This document shows positions 1 to 11,763 of a stretch of 64,000 bases of DNA, in pieces. The position numbers and the translations under genes were made by a program. Numbering within the stretch: the first letter of the stretch is position 1; each line of letters opens with the position of its first letter. The DNA is from Diphasiastrum complanatum (lineage: Eukaryota; Streptophyta; Lycopodiopsida; Lycopodiales; Lycopodiaceae): positions 41,741,095 through 41,805,094 of the forward strand of contig CM055104.1 in assembly GCA_029204225.1 (NCBI GenBank), in the 5' to 3' direction. The notes beneath the pieces were generated by a model. That model worked only from the letters and a program-made list of their open reading frames with translations, did not search any database and was not told where the DNA came from.

Positions 1-560
1 ATTCACACAATCAATGGTAGCTAGACTATGACTCCAGTTTATGATATCAGTAGATTCAACATAATGACCTTTTTCGTGGTTGGACTGGTATGGCTCAAAC
101 ACTGAATTAGTGGTTGAGGATCCCTCGTCATGAATGCATGCGGGTTTGAGTTTTCCAGATGAATCAATGGTGACGGAACTGTCTCGATTTCCAAAGGTGA
201 TGGGGCCTTTGCTCTAGTCGTGAATGACTTGTGCATTGGTGAGCCATGGGCAACCAAGTAGTAACTCATAGGAATAGGCATTACTAGGAATATCAAGTAC
301 TACTAGATCTACACAAAACTTTAGACCTCCTAGTTTGATTAGCACTTGCGGAAGGAAACCGGTAGGTCAAACCACACTTTGATCAGCCATCCTAAGCTGA
401 CAAGTGGATTTGGTAAGCTTTTCTCTCAGATTCCATTCGAGCATGAGGGATGTAAAAATGATATTGACACCTAATCCGCCATCGAGAACAGCTAAGACTT
501 CGTGAGATTGGCAGTGGGTAGCTGGGATTGTGATGTTGCCTCATTCACTGAGTGGATTGG
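1..560 (-). pseudogene. Ty3/gypsy aspartic protease fragment (RLG-1), cut by window edge
   Basis: Minus-strand protease of a gypsy element, which would cleave the Gag-Pol polyprotein. The active-site segment reads VLDGGLGVNII (475-489 codes VLDGG) and the C-terminal landmark LLGCPWL lies at about 240-262, followed by AQVIHD and an in-frame TAG where the related RLG-E copy has W. Another stop lies between these landmarks. The layout matches the RLG-E protease at 45272-45766, which reads IDGGSGVNLIS and LLGRPWL. Both copies have D-G-G instead of the usual D-S/T-G. RT and IN would lie left of the window. Dead copy; family assignment is firm, exact ends are not. Confidence 0.75.
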
Positions 561-2040
561 CTAGGTGTAATGGCATTTCGGGCAACTCATCAGGGGTGGG
601 TGATGGTGTCGGTGGATTGGATCTGGTGTTTCCATTTGCCAGCATGCTTCCATAGAACATGGAAAGGGAGTGTGACATTGGCTTGTAGTAAATCCCCCCA
701 AACATCAGTACCTTCAAGGGTTTTGCTTTCAAAAGGCTTGTGAGGTACTTTATGGGAGGTGGAAGATTGTTGGTCGGCATTGTGGATTTGCTGGCGATAC
801 TGATGATGCAGCCGAATTTCTTCAGATGGGTGAGGATAAACTATCGGGGTCGAATCTTCACTTGGAGGGACAACATGCTGCTAAGTTTTGTTGGGTGCAA
901 GTGTAGGGGCTTGGCATTGGGTTTGTGCCCGAGTCAAGACCCATGCGGAATGAGTTTCAACTGGCAAAGTTTCTACTTGTACTGAACAGACAGGAGCAGC
1001 AGGTTTGGATTGGGATGGGAAGTCCTTTATGTGATGTTCAATACTGCAATTTTCACAAGCTGGAGAAAAGTGGAGTTTATCTGGGCAACGAATACTAGGA
1101 TGCTTACATGCACAGATAAAACATCCTCGTATTGCTGGAAATTGGTGTGTGACAAGCACAACTTGGTTAGGATCATAGGTCTGAGCATTGGAGTCAGCCA
1201 CCTGAGCATTAGGATCATATGTATAATAAACAACGATTTCAGTGGCATACCTCAGTTGAGTCTTGTCTTCCACATAATATGGTGCTGGATCAATAGGATT
1301 GGGATCAAGATAATGCACAACTTGTTGTGGAGCAGGTTGGTTAACGACAAACTGTTGATGAGGTTGGTACTGATTGGGTGTAGTTGGTCGTGGTTGGGAT
1401 ACCCTGGAATGGATTGTTGTGGAGAGTAGGGACAGTATACTCGATACGTAGATCTGGGTGCTGATGGAAAATGATTTCGCAGTTGAGGGTAGTCATTAGC
1501 AGTGTGATGCTATGAGCAGATCAGACACCAGACATTCTCTCTTGCTGAAAAAGATTTTTCAGCAATATTTTCCATGGCGGTTTGGAAATCAGCAGTGAGT
1601 TTATCCACGTGAGTTTGTTGAGCTTTCTGCTAGGTCTCCATTTGCTGTAGAAGTTCAGAAGATTGGGCAACATTTCTAGACTTCGGGTGATTAGGACGGT
1701 CAGGATTCTTATATTTCTTTTCACGATAGTCAAAATCATCGTTGGAATCTTCATCTTCCTCATGGATAACATTAGTCATCACATTTTTAAGTTGATCATA
1801 GAGGTCAACCGGTCTAAGTTCCGACGGATGTTTTTAGACAATCCAACCAAGAACAATTTTATGGCCATTCATTCAATGATGTTTTCATCAACAAATTCGA
1901 CCTTGAGACATTTAAAGTGCTCAATGTAGTTTTGAACAGACTCGTCGCAATGCATCTTGATATGGGTAATTTGGATGAATGGACTCTGAGTCAATTTGGA
2001 TGGTTTGCAATGCTTGATGAGGGCATCTTTGAGAGTTGTT
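561..2040 (-). pseudogene. Ty3/gypsy gag fragment (RLG-1)
   Basis: Decayed gag (capsid plus nucleocapsid) read right to left. At about 1700-2030 the capsid core parallels RLG-E gag: a YIEH segment, then LVGLSKNIRRNL and an acidic HEEDEDSND run. A first knuckle, WCLICS with an in-frame stop, ends in Y instead of C. A second pair lies in an open stretch at 881-1318: CFICACKHPSIRCP, one residue short of CX2CX4HX4C, and CENCSIEHHIKDFP, whose last Cys is F. A VLTRAQ segment follows, as in RLG-E. Several frameshifts and stops make it non-functional. It runs into the protease region on its left, the normal gag-pro order. Confidence 0.72.
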
Positions 2041-2370
2041 TAAAGTATTCATGAATTCCGAAAAGGGGTGCTTTATGTCAAAATACTGATTTTTTTATAG
2101 ATTTTTGATAAAAAAAATTGAGATAGGGTACAGAGAATTTGTTCTCTCTGTGGGCGATTTCGTGGTATGACTGGCAAATTTTGATACTGAGGTTTTGTTG
2201 ACAAATGAGAAAAATAGTAAAAAATGGGTTGATCATTAGATACTAATGGGGGTGGTGAGGGAGCCACTTCCTTCCGCTTTTGCGCTCGCGTGACTGCTAG
2301 CACTGGGACATGAAGGTGTTGTTTTCCTAGTGGCGTCCTTCCTGGAACTGTTGTAGGGTGTACGGAGATT
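2041..2370 (-). pseudogene. Displaced gypsy gag/pro-linker scrap
   Basis: A 76-residue open stretch at 2073-2303 begins MLAVTRAQKRKEV. The VTRAQK segment matches the RLG-E linker that follows its second knuckle pair, yet here it lies upstream of the gag capsid core of RLG-1, the wrong order for one collinear element. It is probably a piece of another copy or a rearranged duplicate. No catalytic motif is present. It abuts the broken start of RLC-A at about 2399. Confidence 0.45.
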
Positions 2371-2398
2371 ACTAGCAGAAATGTAGTTAATTAAATGA

Positions 2399-3339
2399 AG
2401 CTAAGACAATGCTATCTTTCGAATTCGACATGACCGATCTGGACAAAGCTCATTACTGTATAGGTATTTAAATCCAAAGAGACTGAGTTGATCTATATTT
2501 CTCAACAAAAATACATTCATAATGTCTTAATCAGATATTATCTGATGAATTGCAAATTAGCTCTCTCACCAATGGATCCAGGACTCAAGATGTTGAAGGA
2601 CCAGTGTTCCCAAACAATCAAAGAGAAGGAGCAGATGCGTGAGTATCCTTATCATTCGATAATAGGATCTCTTATGTACACAATGATTTGTACCAGACTA
2701 GACATAACTTTTGCAGTCAGTTCCTTGAGTCAATATATGACTATTCCTAGTATAACACATTGGAAGGCTCTTATCAGAGTCATGAAATATCTTCGAGCTA
2801 CTATGAACTTTTGCATTTGTTATGGAGGAGTCAAGAACGAGAAACTCAATATTCTCAATGGTTTTTCAGATGCAAATTGGGCAGGAGATGTAGACACTCA
2901 TAAATCCACTTCAAGGTTTACATTCTTCCTCAATAATGGTCCTATTTCATGGAACAGTCGCAAGAAAACTTGGATAGCTCTATTTTCCACTGAATCGGAG
3001 TATATCATAGCCTCTCAAACTACAAAAGAAGCAATATGGTTGAGAAACTTACTTTCAGATATCAATTTGAATCAATATGCTTCGACAATCCTATTTTGTG
3101 ATAGTCAAAGTGCCATTGCTTTATCAGCAAATCCCAGATTTCATTCTAGGAGTAAGCACATTGAAATTAGGTATCACTATGTCAGAAGCAAAGCTCTCGA
3201 CACAGAGGTTGACTTGCAGTAATGTCGAACACAAGATATGACAACATATATATTTACTAAAGCATTAAGCTTGGATGCACACAAGAAATTTTGTGCAGAA
3301 CTAAGTTTGAAGGTTAAAGCATTCATGGATTCAGATTAA
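2399..3339 (+). pseudogene. copia RT C-terminus and RNase H (RLC-A)
   Basis: The reading frame starts within RT at FEFDMTDLDKAHY, the segment just after the YVDD palm in copia RT. A stop and one-base frameshift near 2470-2480 precede a long open stretch, 2488-3222. That stretch contains the connection YHSIIGSLMY, then RNase H with GFSDANWAGD (first catalytic Asp), STESEYI (catalytic Glu) and FCDSQSAIAL (second Asp). A CAA-type codon has become TAA at 3220-3222; the frame then runs through the typical TKALSLDAH tail to the natural stop at 3337-3339. The RT catalytic YVDD is absent because of truncation. Confidence 0.88.
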
Positions 3340-3346
3340 GGGGGAG
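3337..3346 (+). promoter_or_regulatory. Polypurine tract of RLC-A
   Basis: TAAGGGGGAG lies directly before the LTR start TGTTGGAA and overlaps the pol stop codon. This is the usual plus-strand primer site of reverse transcription. The equivalent site in RLC-B is mutated. Confidence 0.85.
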
Positions 3347-4102
3347 TGTTGGAATATTCTCTTGATTATTGACTAATTGATCTTTTAATCATCCACTTAT
3401 TACCCAACTCTACAGTTTTATGCATGTTTCTACACAAACTGCAGAAGTACACAAAAATCGCTCACAAGTGGATTCCACAAGTAGTAATTTCCAAGAAGTG
3501 CTAATTGGACGAATGCCAACTCACTTTGGCCAACTGGTCATTAAGATTTATGACCTAATCAGCTATCCTACTAGACTAGCCGCATTAAAATAAATAGCTG
3601 ATCATACTTCTATTAGTTTGTATAACGTAGCAGCTCTCTCAAGCTTTCAAGCTTGAACACTCTTGAGCATTCTAGCTCAGTTCTTTAGAGTTCTTTTAGA
3701 GTTTTTCTATTAGCGCTTACTGCTTATCAGTAGAAGTGCAAATCAGACAGATTTTTCAGAGATAGTTTAGAAGATGCGGTTTCTATCCGCAATTGTCTTG
3801 TGATCATCATTTTGCTGAATCAATCTATCCTTTATTGCGTTCAGTATTATGTCAAAATCTCTGTGCTCTCATATCTATTTTGTTTTATGATTCAATTCTT
3901 TATTGTTTGACTACATAATCACTTTAGCTCTGATGATTTTTAAATTAGTCGCTAAAAGATTGAACATGACTCTTGTCATTATATTTTGTTCAAAATTGAT
4001 AGGCGTAGTCATGCATTAGGAAAGCAAGCTCATTCCGCTGCACTCAATAAGTCATTCACAAGCTTCGACTTGCCGTTATTGCATTATCACCTTTTTCCAA
4101 CA
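3347..4102 (+). repeat. 3' LTR of RLC-A (756 bp)
   Basis: Starts TGTTGGAATATTCTC and ends TTTTTCCAACA, giving the terminal inverted repeat TGTTGGAA/TTCCAACA. It follows a polypurine tract. Internal blocks match the reverse complement of the RLC-B LTR at 23761-24810, which is longer because of sequence absent here. Confidence 0.88.
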
Positions 4103-4149
4103 TGTGATTCAACCCAGGTATAGGATAGAAATGAAATTGTTTCAGACTA

Positions 4150-4666
4150 GCATGAAGTTATTCTTCTGAAAGACTGCTATATCAAATGAATTACTACTTG
4201 TGTGAATAGACTTGGAATTCTGATAAATTCTAAGGTTAAAGTGTTTCAATTTCTTAAACCTAGGATATCTCTTTTGCATAAATGGATTTCAGTGGAATGG
4301 TAGTTTCTATCACTCGGGTTGAAAATATTTGAAGGAAAAGTCCTGGTTGTAATAGAGTGAATCCTTTTGTGGATAGCACTTATTACTAACCTTTCATAGA
4401 TTTAGATATTTTCATATATCATCTTTCCAGTTAACTTTTAGAGAAATTGATCATTTATTTAAAAGGAAGGGTGAAGTGATGGGATAAAATTCTATCTGGG
4501 GATCTATTGATTGCATATGTTTCGAAAGAGAACCAGTTGCGGTATAGAAATGAGATCTTTTCGAAAGTAATTTCGGATAGAATTAGAAGAAGATACCAAA
4601 TTGGAACTTTTCAAATAAGAGAAATTCTCTAGGAATTGTGTAGAACAATCTGGAACTAGAATTATG
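4150..4666 (+). repeat. Dispersed repeat X, copy 1
   Basis: About 517 bp that matches, in opposite orientation, the segment 63398-63916 at the other end of the window. Alignment by eye shows mostly point changes and few indels; shared landmarks include GCATGAAGTTATTCTTCTGA and CAATCTGGAACTAGAAT. No convincing protein is visible in any frame. Copy 2 lies inside the decayed chromovirus RLG-L, so X may be part of that family. Confidence 0.7.
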
Positions 4667-5083
4667 ATGTGGCATAAGGCATGCTGTGAATGTCTGCCAC
4701 GAAAATAGGCTGATCTTTGATAGCAGAAGTGAGACTGAATTCTCAATAAGATTCATTGTGGTTTCTCACAAAAATATGAGTGATCTCTGTCACAAAAATA
4801 TCTTGATGACTGGCTGCAAAAGTGCACTCATGCCTCCTCAAAATCAGCGAGTAACTGGCTTCAGAAGTGCGCTTGTTTAGTGACATATTTTTGCCTCTGC
4901 CATCAACAATTGAATGCTGCCACAGAAGTGTCTTGTTCGCCGACTGAAAGTGTGATGTTGAGTAATAGGCAATCAAGCAGTGATATATGGCCTCTCTAGC
5001 AGTGTTGGACAATAGGACAGTAGGGCTTTAAGCCATAATTTACACTCGAAATGGCAAGTAACTTTCATCCATAATAAATTGAC
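4667..5083. other. No recognised feature
   Basis: Short chance open frames only; nothing matches a known protein or other repeats in the window. It is the old DNA into which the gypsy LTR inserted: its last five bases, TTGAC, are the left target duplication, and it continues at 13541. Confidence 0.5.
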
Positions 5084-5840
5084 TGTTGGAGGGTTTGCGG
5101 ATATCGAGACAACCCTAACCCTAGTTAATAAGTGAGAGGGATTTGGCACCTTGGGTGTAAGTCCAACCCAATGATCACATAGTTATTTGATAATTAGAAA
5201 GTTAATAAAAAGGACTTTAGGCCTTTTTGTGAGACTTTTAATGTCGTTCAAATTCAAATTCAAATGGGTTTCCTCCAATTATTGAATGGGTTCCCACTCT
5301 TTTTTAAATATGACTAGTTAGGGAGGTAGAAATGGGCCAATAGGATTTTGAGGCCAAGGCCTGTTGTGAAAATTGTGGTTCTGATACCACTGTTGGAATG
5401 TGGTTGTTGCTCTGATACCACTCCTGTCGGAGAAAAATAAATTGTTATAACCACTAGCAGGATCATGGATCACTTGGAAAATGGAGTTATGAACAGTTCT
5501 TTGTGTGTGAAATCAAATTATCAGTGTAGGAGTCATAGATTGTCGTGAAAGAGAGAGTGCAAAAACAATTAGGTGTCAAAGACAACCATGCAATCCTCTA
5601 TTGTTGATAACCTGATATGAAGAGAGTGTAGAATTGATTCAAGCATCAGAGACAACCATACAAATCTTCTTAATAGTGTTTGTGTGAGAGGAGCGAGAGT
5701 TATCATTCAACAAGAATGCAATGAAGTAGAACAACAGCGAATCTGTATATTAAATTGTAAATACAACGATCAGACCACAATACAATTGCATTGGTAAGCG
5801 CGTGATCCTACTAACACATTCAAGACAATTGCTAAAGTTC

Positions 5841-6011
<171 letters not shown>

Positions 6012-6359
6012 AGGAGTTAGCTACTGATAAGAGGGCATTCTCCACTATCTGAGCTTACGAATCTGCCTCTTCTTTTCATCTCTTATGTGTCATCTTCTTC
6101 AATTGCTCAATTACATGTATATATATATACATATAAGCTGAAAGGATCTTGTACTAACTTAACTTTACAATTACAAGATTGATTAACAGCTATAAAACTG
6201 ATTAATGGATCAGTTTGTTGATGGAGTGTGCAGGCTTTCAGGTCTGATAGCAACAGTCTGTGTATTTTTTGACAGACTGGAAATGCTTTTTGGTTGTTGC
6301 CTCTACCTGAGGGCAACCTTCAGGTTTGGAAGACACCTTGGGCATTTGTAGGACAAGTG

Positions 6360-6680
6360 TTGTCTATCATAAAACCCGTGTAAAAACACAATATCGGGTT
6401 TTTTGTCTTTTTTGCCTGTTGAAAACTACAGTGTCGGGTTTTTCACCTGTGTAGAAACCCGTATAAAACTGCAGTGTCACCTATCAGAAACTGTATGTAA
6501 AAATGCAGTGTCGCATTTTTTGCCCTAATTGTTGCCTGTCAAAAATCCCGTGTAAAAACCCAATGTCGGGTTTTTCGCATTTTTAGCTATTGAAAATTTA
6601 GTGTAAAAACACAGTGTCGGGTTTTTTGCATGTTTCGGCTGTGCAAAAATGCGAGTAAAAAACCAGACTGTAGCAACAAT
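6360..6680. repeat. Degenerate hairpin repeat array in RLC-C LTR
   Basis: About six imperfect units of 50-60 bp, each of the form ACCCG-TGTAAAAACAC...GT-CGGGT with flanking T/A runs, so that ACCCG pairs with CGGGT. The 5' LTR holds the homologous array at about 12640-12950. It lies in U3 and may be a regulatory repeat; function is inferred only. Confidence 0.7.
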
Positions 6681-6804
6681 TAGTTCAAAAATGCAACCTG
6701 TTTAAAAATAGTTTATTTTTTGCAAGTTACATTTGAGAGAGTAAAAAAATTAGAGAAGGAAGGAGGGGTGTTGGGATGAGTAGGAGTTAGATTAAATTCC
6801 AACA

Positions 6805-6816
6805 CTCTCCCTTAAG
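6805..6816 (-). promoter_or_regulatory. Polypurine tract of RLC-C
   Basis: On the minus strand CTTAAGGGAGAG lies immediately before the 3' LTR start TGTTGGAATT. Confidence 0.8.
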
Positions 6817-6839
6817 CTAACTGCTATGAATCTGATCTG

Positions 6840-7470
6840 CAATTGAGATTTAACATACCTACTAAAGTAAAATGCTTATCTCTAGACAATGGCTTTGTCA
6901 AAATATCAGCCAACATATAATAACTTAGTACTCTTTATTCTAAACATTCTCTCTAAGAAAATGGAATTGAACTTCTATATGCTTAGTTCTATTATGAGTT
7001 CGTGGGTTTAGAGATAGAGCTATGTAGCTCTGATTGTCGCACTGGAGTATTGTTGGACTGATCTACGAGAATTGCAGATCCTGCAGCAGCCTCCTTAGCC
7101 AGATTATCTCCTTCACTGCGGATGTAGCTACAACATATTCAGATTCTGCGGAGGACATAGAAATGCATTTTTGCTTTCTGCTATTCCATGAGATGGGTTC
7201 CTCCTACAAGGAAACAAATGTAGCCTGATGTGTATTTTCTGGTATCCACGTCTCCTGTCCAATCTGAATCTGAATAAGTGGTCAATGTGAGTGCAGCTTC
7301 TGTTTTGTCATTATAGCTCAAAGCATAGTGCTTTGTAGCTTGAATGTACCTCAGTATTATTTGCAAAGCTTTCTAGTGTTGTAGGCCTGGATTGGACAGA
7401 CAATGTGCTTACTGCATATGCTAGATCAGGTCGTGTGCAGATCATAGAATACATAATAGATTTTATGACA
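6840..7470 (-). pseudogene. copia RNase H (RLC-C)
   Basis: Minus-strand RNase H domain that would degrade the RNA strand during reverse transcription. The open part at 7181-7366 contains RYIQATKHYALSY and the catalytic segment TYSDSDWTGDVDTRK (usual context SDADWAGD). Downstream, towards 6840, the Glu region and the DNQSA-like region are present but shifted by frame breaks, and a normal intact C-terminus is not visible. It follows RT directly, as in all copia pol genes. Non-functional. Confidence 0.8.
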
Positions 7471-7472
7471 GA

Positions 7473-8640
7473 CTAATAATGATACCTGCACATTTCTTGC
7501 TGATCTGTTTGAGTTTTGGGGCACATGTCTTTGGACAGCTTAGCTCCTGGATCCATACGTGTGTCTATGAGCTTGTAGTCCTCCATGCCATATCTACGAA
7601 GTACATTAGTCAAGTAGGATTCTTGGCTTATAGTTATCCTTCTGCCTGCGCGATCTCTGCTGATCTCAATACCAAGAAGGTAATGGGTTGGGCCTAAATC
7701 AGTCATCTCAAACTCTAATGAAAGCAGAGATTTGGTTTCCTATAATAACTGATTTGAATTGCTGATAATTAAAGAATCATCAACGTATAATGCTATTATG
7801 TCATAGCTTGACTCTTTACGTCTGAGATATACATTGCGGTCTGCAGAGCAAGAAGTAAAATTGTGCTACAACAAGAAGTGATTAATCTTGTCATACCAGG
7901 CCCTGGGAGCTTGCTTAAGACCATATAAAGCCTTATGCAATCTACATACCAGATGCTCCTTGCCTTGAAGGACGTAACCTTTTGGTTGATAGATAAATAT
8001 CTCGAAGGACGTAACCTTCTGGTTGATAGATGAATATCTCTTCTTGTATATATCCATGTAGGAATGTTGTCTGGACGTCCATCTGGTGAATGTCCAGATC
8101 TTCTGCAACAGCTATAGCCAGTAAGGTACGAAAAGACTGATGCTTTACCACTGGACTAAAGGTCTCAGTGTAGTCTATTCCATATACTTGTTCAAAGCCT
8201 TTAACCACCAGTCTAGCTTTCCATTTGGATATGGATCCATCTAGCTTAAGCTTAAGCTTAAAGATCCACTTGGAGTCAATTGGTTTTACACTAGTAAGAG
8301 GATTGACAAGACTCCAGGTCTTGTTCTTCATTAGAGACTGATACTCAGCATCCATGGCAGCCTTCCAATTGTTTGCATCGGGCATTCACAAAGCTTCTGC
8401 AACTGTGGCAAGTTCATTGTCATTGATGAACGCTTGAGGGACAAAACGATCAGGTTGCTGTCGTTGTCTTGCAGACCTTCGAGCTGCAGGTGCTTGAGTG
8501 GGTGATTCTCCTTGGTGAATGACTGGGATCGTAGTATCTTGTGGCTGAACAATTGTGGGTCTGGGCCCATCGATGGTAAGTGGAGCTGTTGGGACAAACT
8601 CCTTTGTCTGAACAATCGTAGGTCGTTGCCTAATGATGGA
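7473..8640 (-). pseudogene. copia reverse transcriptase and IN-RT linker (RLC-C)
   Basis: Linker residues (an ARRSARQRQQPDRF-like basic stretch at about 8440-8480) lead into RT: MDAEYQSLMKNKTW, WIFKLKLKLDGS, GIDYTETFSPVVK, DIHQMDVQTTFLHG, then KALYGLKQAPRAW. The catalytic LYVDDSLII is intact at about 7780-7806, followed by FEMTDLGPTHYLLGIEI at 7670-7706. A 37-bp tandem duplication at 7967-8040 throws the frame in the middle of RT, and a stop follows the YVDD region. Length and order are otherwise normal. Confidence 0.88.
7967..8040. repeat. 37-bp tandem duplication inside RT
   Basis: Units 7967-8003 and 8004-8040, each starting GAAGGACGTAACCTT and ending ATCTC, differ at very few positions. 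Since 37 is not a multiple of three, the duplication shifts the frame; both frames show the same QPEGYVL/QPKGYVL peptide. Confidence 0.93.
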
Positions 8641-8662
8641 TGGTGGAGCTGGTATGGCATAC

Positions 8663-9494
8663 TTGATAAATTTTATAGTTTTTAGGACAATAATGATTGT
8701 ACTTTACAATCATAGAGAGTTATTGGTTGCTTAATCAATGGATCTATCAAGTTCTACACATTAGATCTTGATTTAGATTCACTACACTTGGATTTAAGCA
8801 AGAGCAATGGATCAACACATCATGTACTGTCCACAGTATGGCCTGCACCCAAAACAACAAGTACAATAATCCTAGATAGCAAACATTCATAGAAATCACA
8901 AGACAAATGACTAGAAACCTCACAAAAGTGTAGAATGCAAAAGTCTCATCAATCTTCTTGGCAAAATGATGATCCTTATATGGATCAAGTACATCCACGA
9001 GTCTGGTACAGTCTAGCAGGTCTTCACACGTGTGAAGAGTGCCACATCACTCAAATCTATCCATTTGATCCATCCTTGATCCTTATCCAAAAGTTGACCT
9101 TCTAGAATATGGCTAAAATCCAAAAAGCTAGTCTCCTAAAATATAGGAATATTCTCTACAAAATAGGATCTAAGAAATATGGTCAACTCTTATCTTCTAG
9201 TACTCTATACACACGTGTGAACATCCACTTGCCATGTGGGAGCATTTACTCATGCACATGCAAGGAAAAGCTGATTTCTAGGTGACTAGTCAACTTGACT
9301 AAAAAATTAGTCATATCATGTTCACACTAACTAGATTGATACAAAATCAATTTATATATATACAAGTATGAAAAGTACATCCTTTCACACGTGGGAACAG
9401 GCTCCACACGAGTGAAATCAGATCATCAACATGATTCTAATGTTTGATCAATATTTACAATAACCAATGTCAAGTGAGAAGTGACAATTTTCAA
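8663..9494 (-). mobile_element. Solo LTR of the RLC-G/RLC-I type nested in RLC-C
   Basis: Interrupts the IN-RT linker of RLC-C. It shares blocks with the RLC-I LTR (33275-34061), notably GTGGAGCCTGTTCCCACGTG and TGTACTTTTCAT, and repeated CACACGTGTG palindromes. Ends are TTGATAAATT and AATTTTCAA, an imperfect inverted pair. Flanks CATAC (8658-8662) and AATAC (9496-9500) look like a degenerate 5-bp target duplication. No interior sequence is present. Confidence 0.75.
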
Positions 9495-9500
9495 GAATAC

Positions 9501-10437
9501 TCTTGTATCAACTGCTTCTGCTTGAAATCGTGATACTTGTCTTCAAGAAAGACAACATCACGACTGACTGAGATCTGACTTGAATCAACATCATAGATGT
9601 GATATGCTTTATGCGACATTGAGTAGCCGATGAAGATGTTCTTACAACTTAATGGGTCCAACTTCTTCCTCAGATCAGATGGCACTTGTGCATAGCAAAG
9701 ACATCCAAAAACACGTAGATGTTTCAAGCTTGGTTTGTAGTCGTAGTAGGCTTCAAACGATGTCTTGGAATCAATTACTTTAGTGATAGAGTAGTTCTGC
9801 AGATAGCAGGCCGTAGAGATTGCTTCTGCCGAGAATGTTTGAGGTAAATGGGCATTGGCAGTCATGGATCGTGCAGCTTCCAACAGTGTGCGTTTCTTCC
9901 GCTCAGCTACTCCATTCTATTGAGGAGTGTAGCTTGTAGTAAACTGATGGTGCACGCCACATGACGACAAATAGTCCTTCATTTCATTTGATAGGTACTC
10001 TCCCTCTGAATCAGACCGTAGGGCCTTGATTTTTTGACCAGTCTGATTCTCAGCATAATTCCTTGAAGCAATTGAATGCTTCTGACTTGTTCTTAATGAA
10101 CATTACACTGGTAAAATGGGAGTAGTCAATATAGAGCCTTACCCAAGGAAGGTACGCTCATAGAACCACATAAGTCATTGTGTATCAGTGACAGAATGGA
10201 CTTGGCTCTTCTGGCCTGTCCTCTTGGAAATCTGGTTCTAGGTTGTTTGCCTAGTAAGCAACTTTCACAGACAGATTCATTAGCTGTAGTAATGGCATTT
10301 ATACTTATGTCCTTGACCATTTTGTTATGATGCATATACAAGATTGAATGTATGTTTAGATGTCCTAATATCTGATGCCATAAATTATCATCTGAACAAC
10401 TCACAGAAAGTGCAACATCGTGACTCAATATGTACAA
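9501..10437 (-). pseudogene. copia integrase with GAG-pre-integrase domain (RLC-C)
   Basis: Minus-strand integrase. The zinc-binding start reads LWHQILGHLNIHS (about 10350-10385) and CESCLLGKQ (about 10250-10270), the HHCC motif. The catalytic triad region shows IHNDLCGSM (first Asp), RSDSEGEYLS (second Asp, with S for the usual N) and NGVAERK (Glu). A TAG at 9917-9919 falls just before NGVAER, and a frameshift lies near 10120. The C-terminal part includes LRVFGCLCYAQVP and the GYS-KAYHIYD segment typical of copia IN. Broken copy. Confidence 0.88.
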
Positions 10438-10790
10438 GTTTCCTCTCTGTAGGCAGAGAGGATTTCCTTTGAATTCTCATCTAAAATAGTACATTGCCTA
10501 GCAGTAAACAAAGCTCTATAACCTTGATCAGTGATCTTGCTTTTAGACAATAAGTTCTTTGTTAATTTGGGTACATAAAGTACACCATTAAGCTGCCCAG
10601 AGGTGCCATCAGAGAATTGTACTCGAATAGAGCCTTGGCCTTTGACTTGATGTGAACTGGAGTCACCAAAGAAGATGTACTTTGATTCTGTAGCTGTGAG
10701 TGTAGAGAAGAGGTCTTTACATGGCGTCATGTGCTGAGAGGCACTCGAATCAAAATACCATTGATGGGCATCTCTACTGGGTTGATCTTA
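10425..10790 (-). pseudogene. copia protease (RLC-C)
   Basis: Active-site region reads WYFDSSASQHM at about 10730-10762; the usual motif is DSGAS, so the flap-adjacent Gly is Ser. C-terminal landmarks GVLYVPKLTKNLLS are intact. A stop separates it from gag. It continues directly into the pre-integrase region, the normal copia order. Confidence 0.85.
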
Positions 10791-11659
10791 TACCATCAGT
10801 GCTCTCTCATCTTCTTGTGAATCTCTAACTATATCAGAGTTGCCTTGTTGTTGCTGCTGCATTTTCTTCCTTGCTTCATTATGCTTGAGGACGTGACAGT
10901 CCTTGATATCATGGTTGGTTCTTTTGTAGTACCTGCAAAATAGTTTGGTCTTGGATGATGATTGCTGTTGTGGTTGCATAGTTGTTGGTTGTTTAGCCTT
11001 TGTCTTATTGTCCTTGGAGTCTTTCTTCTTCTTGGACTACTGCTTGGTTGAGTAGAGTGCCATGGATTTGGTACTCGTTGATGTGGACAAGCTTTTCCTC
11101 CTTACTTCTTCTTGCAACAGACTTGTTGTCAATTTTTGTAGAGACAACACAGGAGTGTTGCTAAGAAGCAATACTAAATTGTCATAGGAGGATGGAAGAC
11201 TGGAAAGAAGAGACATGGTAGAGTCTTCTTCTGATATAGGTGATCCTATTGCAGCCAGCTGGTTTAGCAACTATTTGAACTCGTTCATATGGTCGCTTAC
11301 GGAGGTGCCTTCACTCATTCTGAGTGTCAACATCTTCTTCCTCAAGAAGAGACGAGTGGACACATCTGAGGTCTCGTAGATGCTTGTAAGGATATCCCAC
11401 GCTTCTTTGGAGGTGGTGTTGTTTGACATGTGAGCAATCTGAGTGTCTTTCAGATTTAGGGATACAATGGCAAGTGCTTTGCCATCCTTTGCTTCTCATG
11501 TTGGAAGCAATTCAAGTTCTACCGGCTTGGGTATTGAACCATTTACGTACCCCCATAGCTCTTTCTCGATCAGGATCATCCTCATCTTGAACTTCCAATG
11601 TGGAAGTCATCTCCGTTGAATTTGTTAATCAAGCAGATCTTTGAGGTTGAACCTTCCAT
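10788..11659 (-). pseudogene. copia gag (RLC-C)
   Basis: Probable start at the ATG at 11657-11659, about 108 bp inside the 5' LTR edge. The UBN2-type capsid shows FNGDDFH, then SKEAWDILTSIYE, LRKKMLTLRM and LLSSLPSSYDNLV. The knuckle at 10897-10938 reads CRYYKRTNHDIKDC: the second Cys has become Tyr, so zinc binding would be lost. A Gln-rich stretch follows. The N-terminus has a frameshift soon after FNGDDFH and further stops. Confidence 0.87.
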
Positions 11660-11750
11660 AGCGATCGTGTAGTAGAGATGAAACACAAACAGAAAGAACA
11701 GTTCTATAGAATCAGAATAAGTCCTAGACTCTAGTAATCCAATGAACCTT

Positions 11751-11763
11751 GGCTCTGATACTA
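11751..11763 (-). promoter_or_regulatory. Primer binding site of RLC-C
   Basis: On the minus strand TAGTATCAGAGCC follows the LTR end CAACA after GAG. It differs from the initiator-Met tRNA complement TGGTATCAGAGCC by one G-to-A change. Confidence 0.75.

Larger units (their letters stand above)
2399..4102 (+). mobile_element. Ty1/copia element RLC-A, 5'-truncated
   Basis: Plus-strand copia remnant keeping the end of RT, RNase H, the polypurine tract and a complete 3' LTR. The 5' LTR, gag, protease, IN and most of RT are missing. Protein motifs and LTR internal sequence match RLC-B (18343-24810), for example the shared stretch around a TAGTCATGCAT segment and the ACTGCTTATCAGTAG block, so the two are one family in opposite orientation. 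Left junction is with gypsy debris. Confidence 0.85.

Noticed and set aside
4504-5012. Short open frames on both strands as genes
   Set aside because: No recognisable domain and not conserved between the two X copies.
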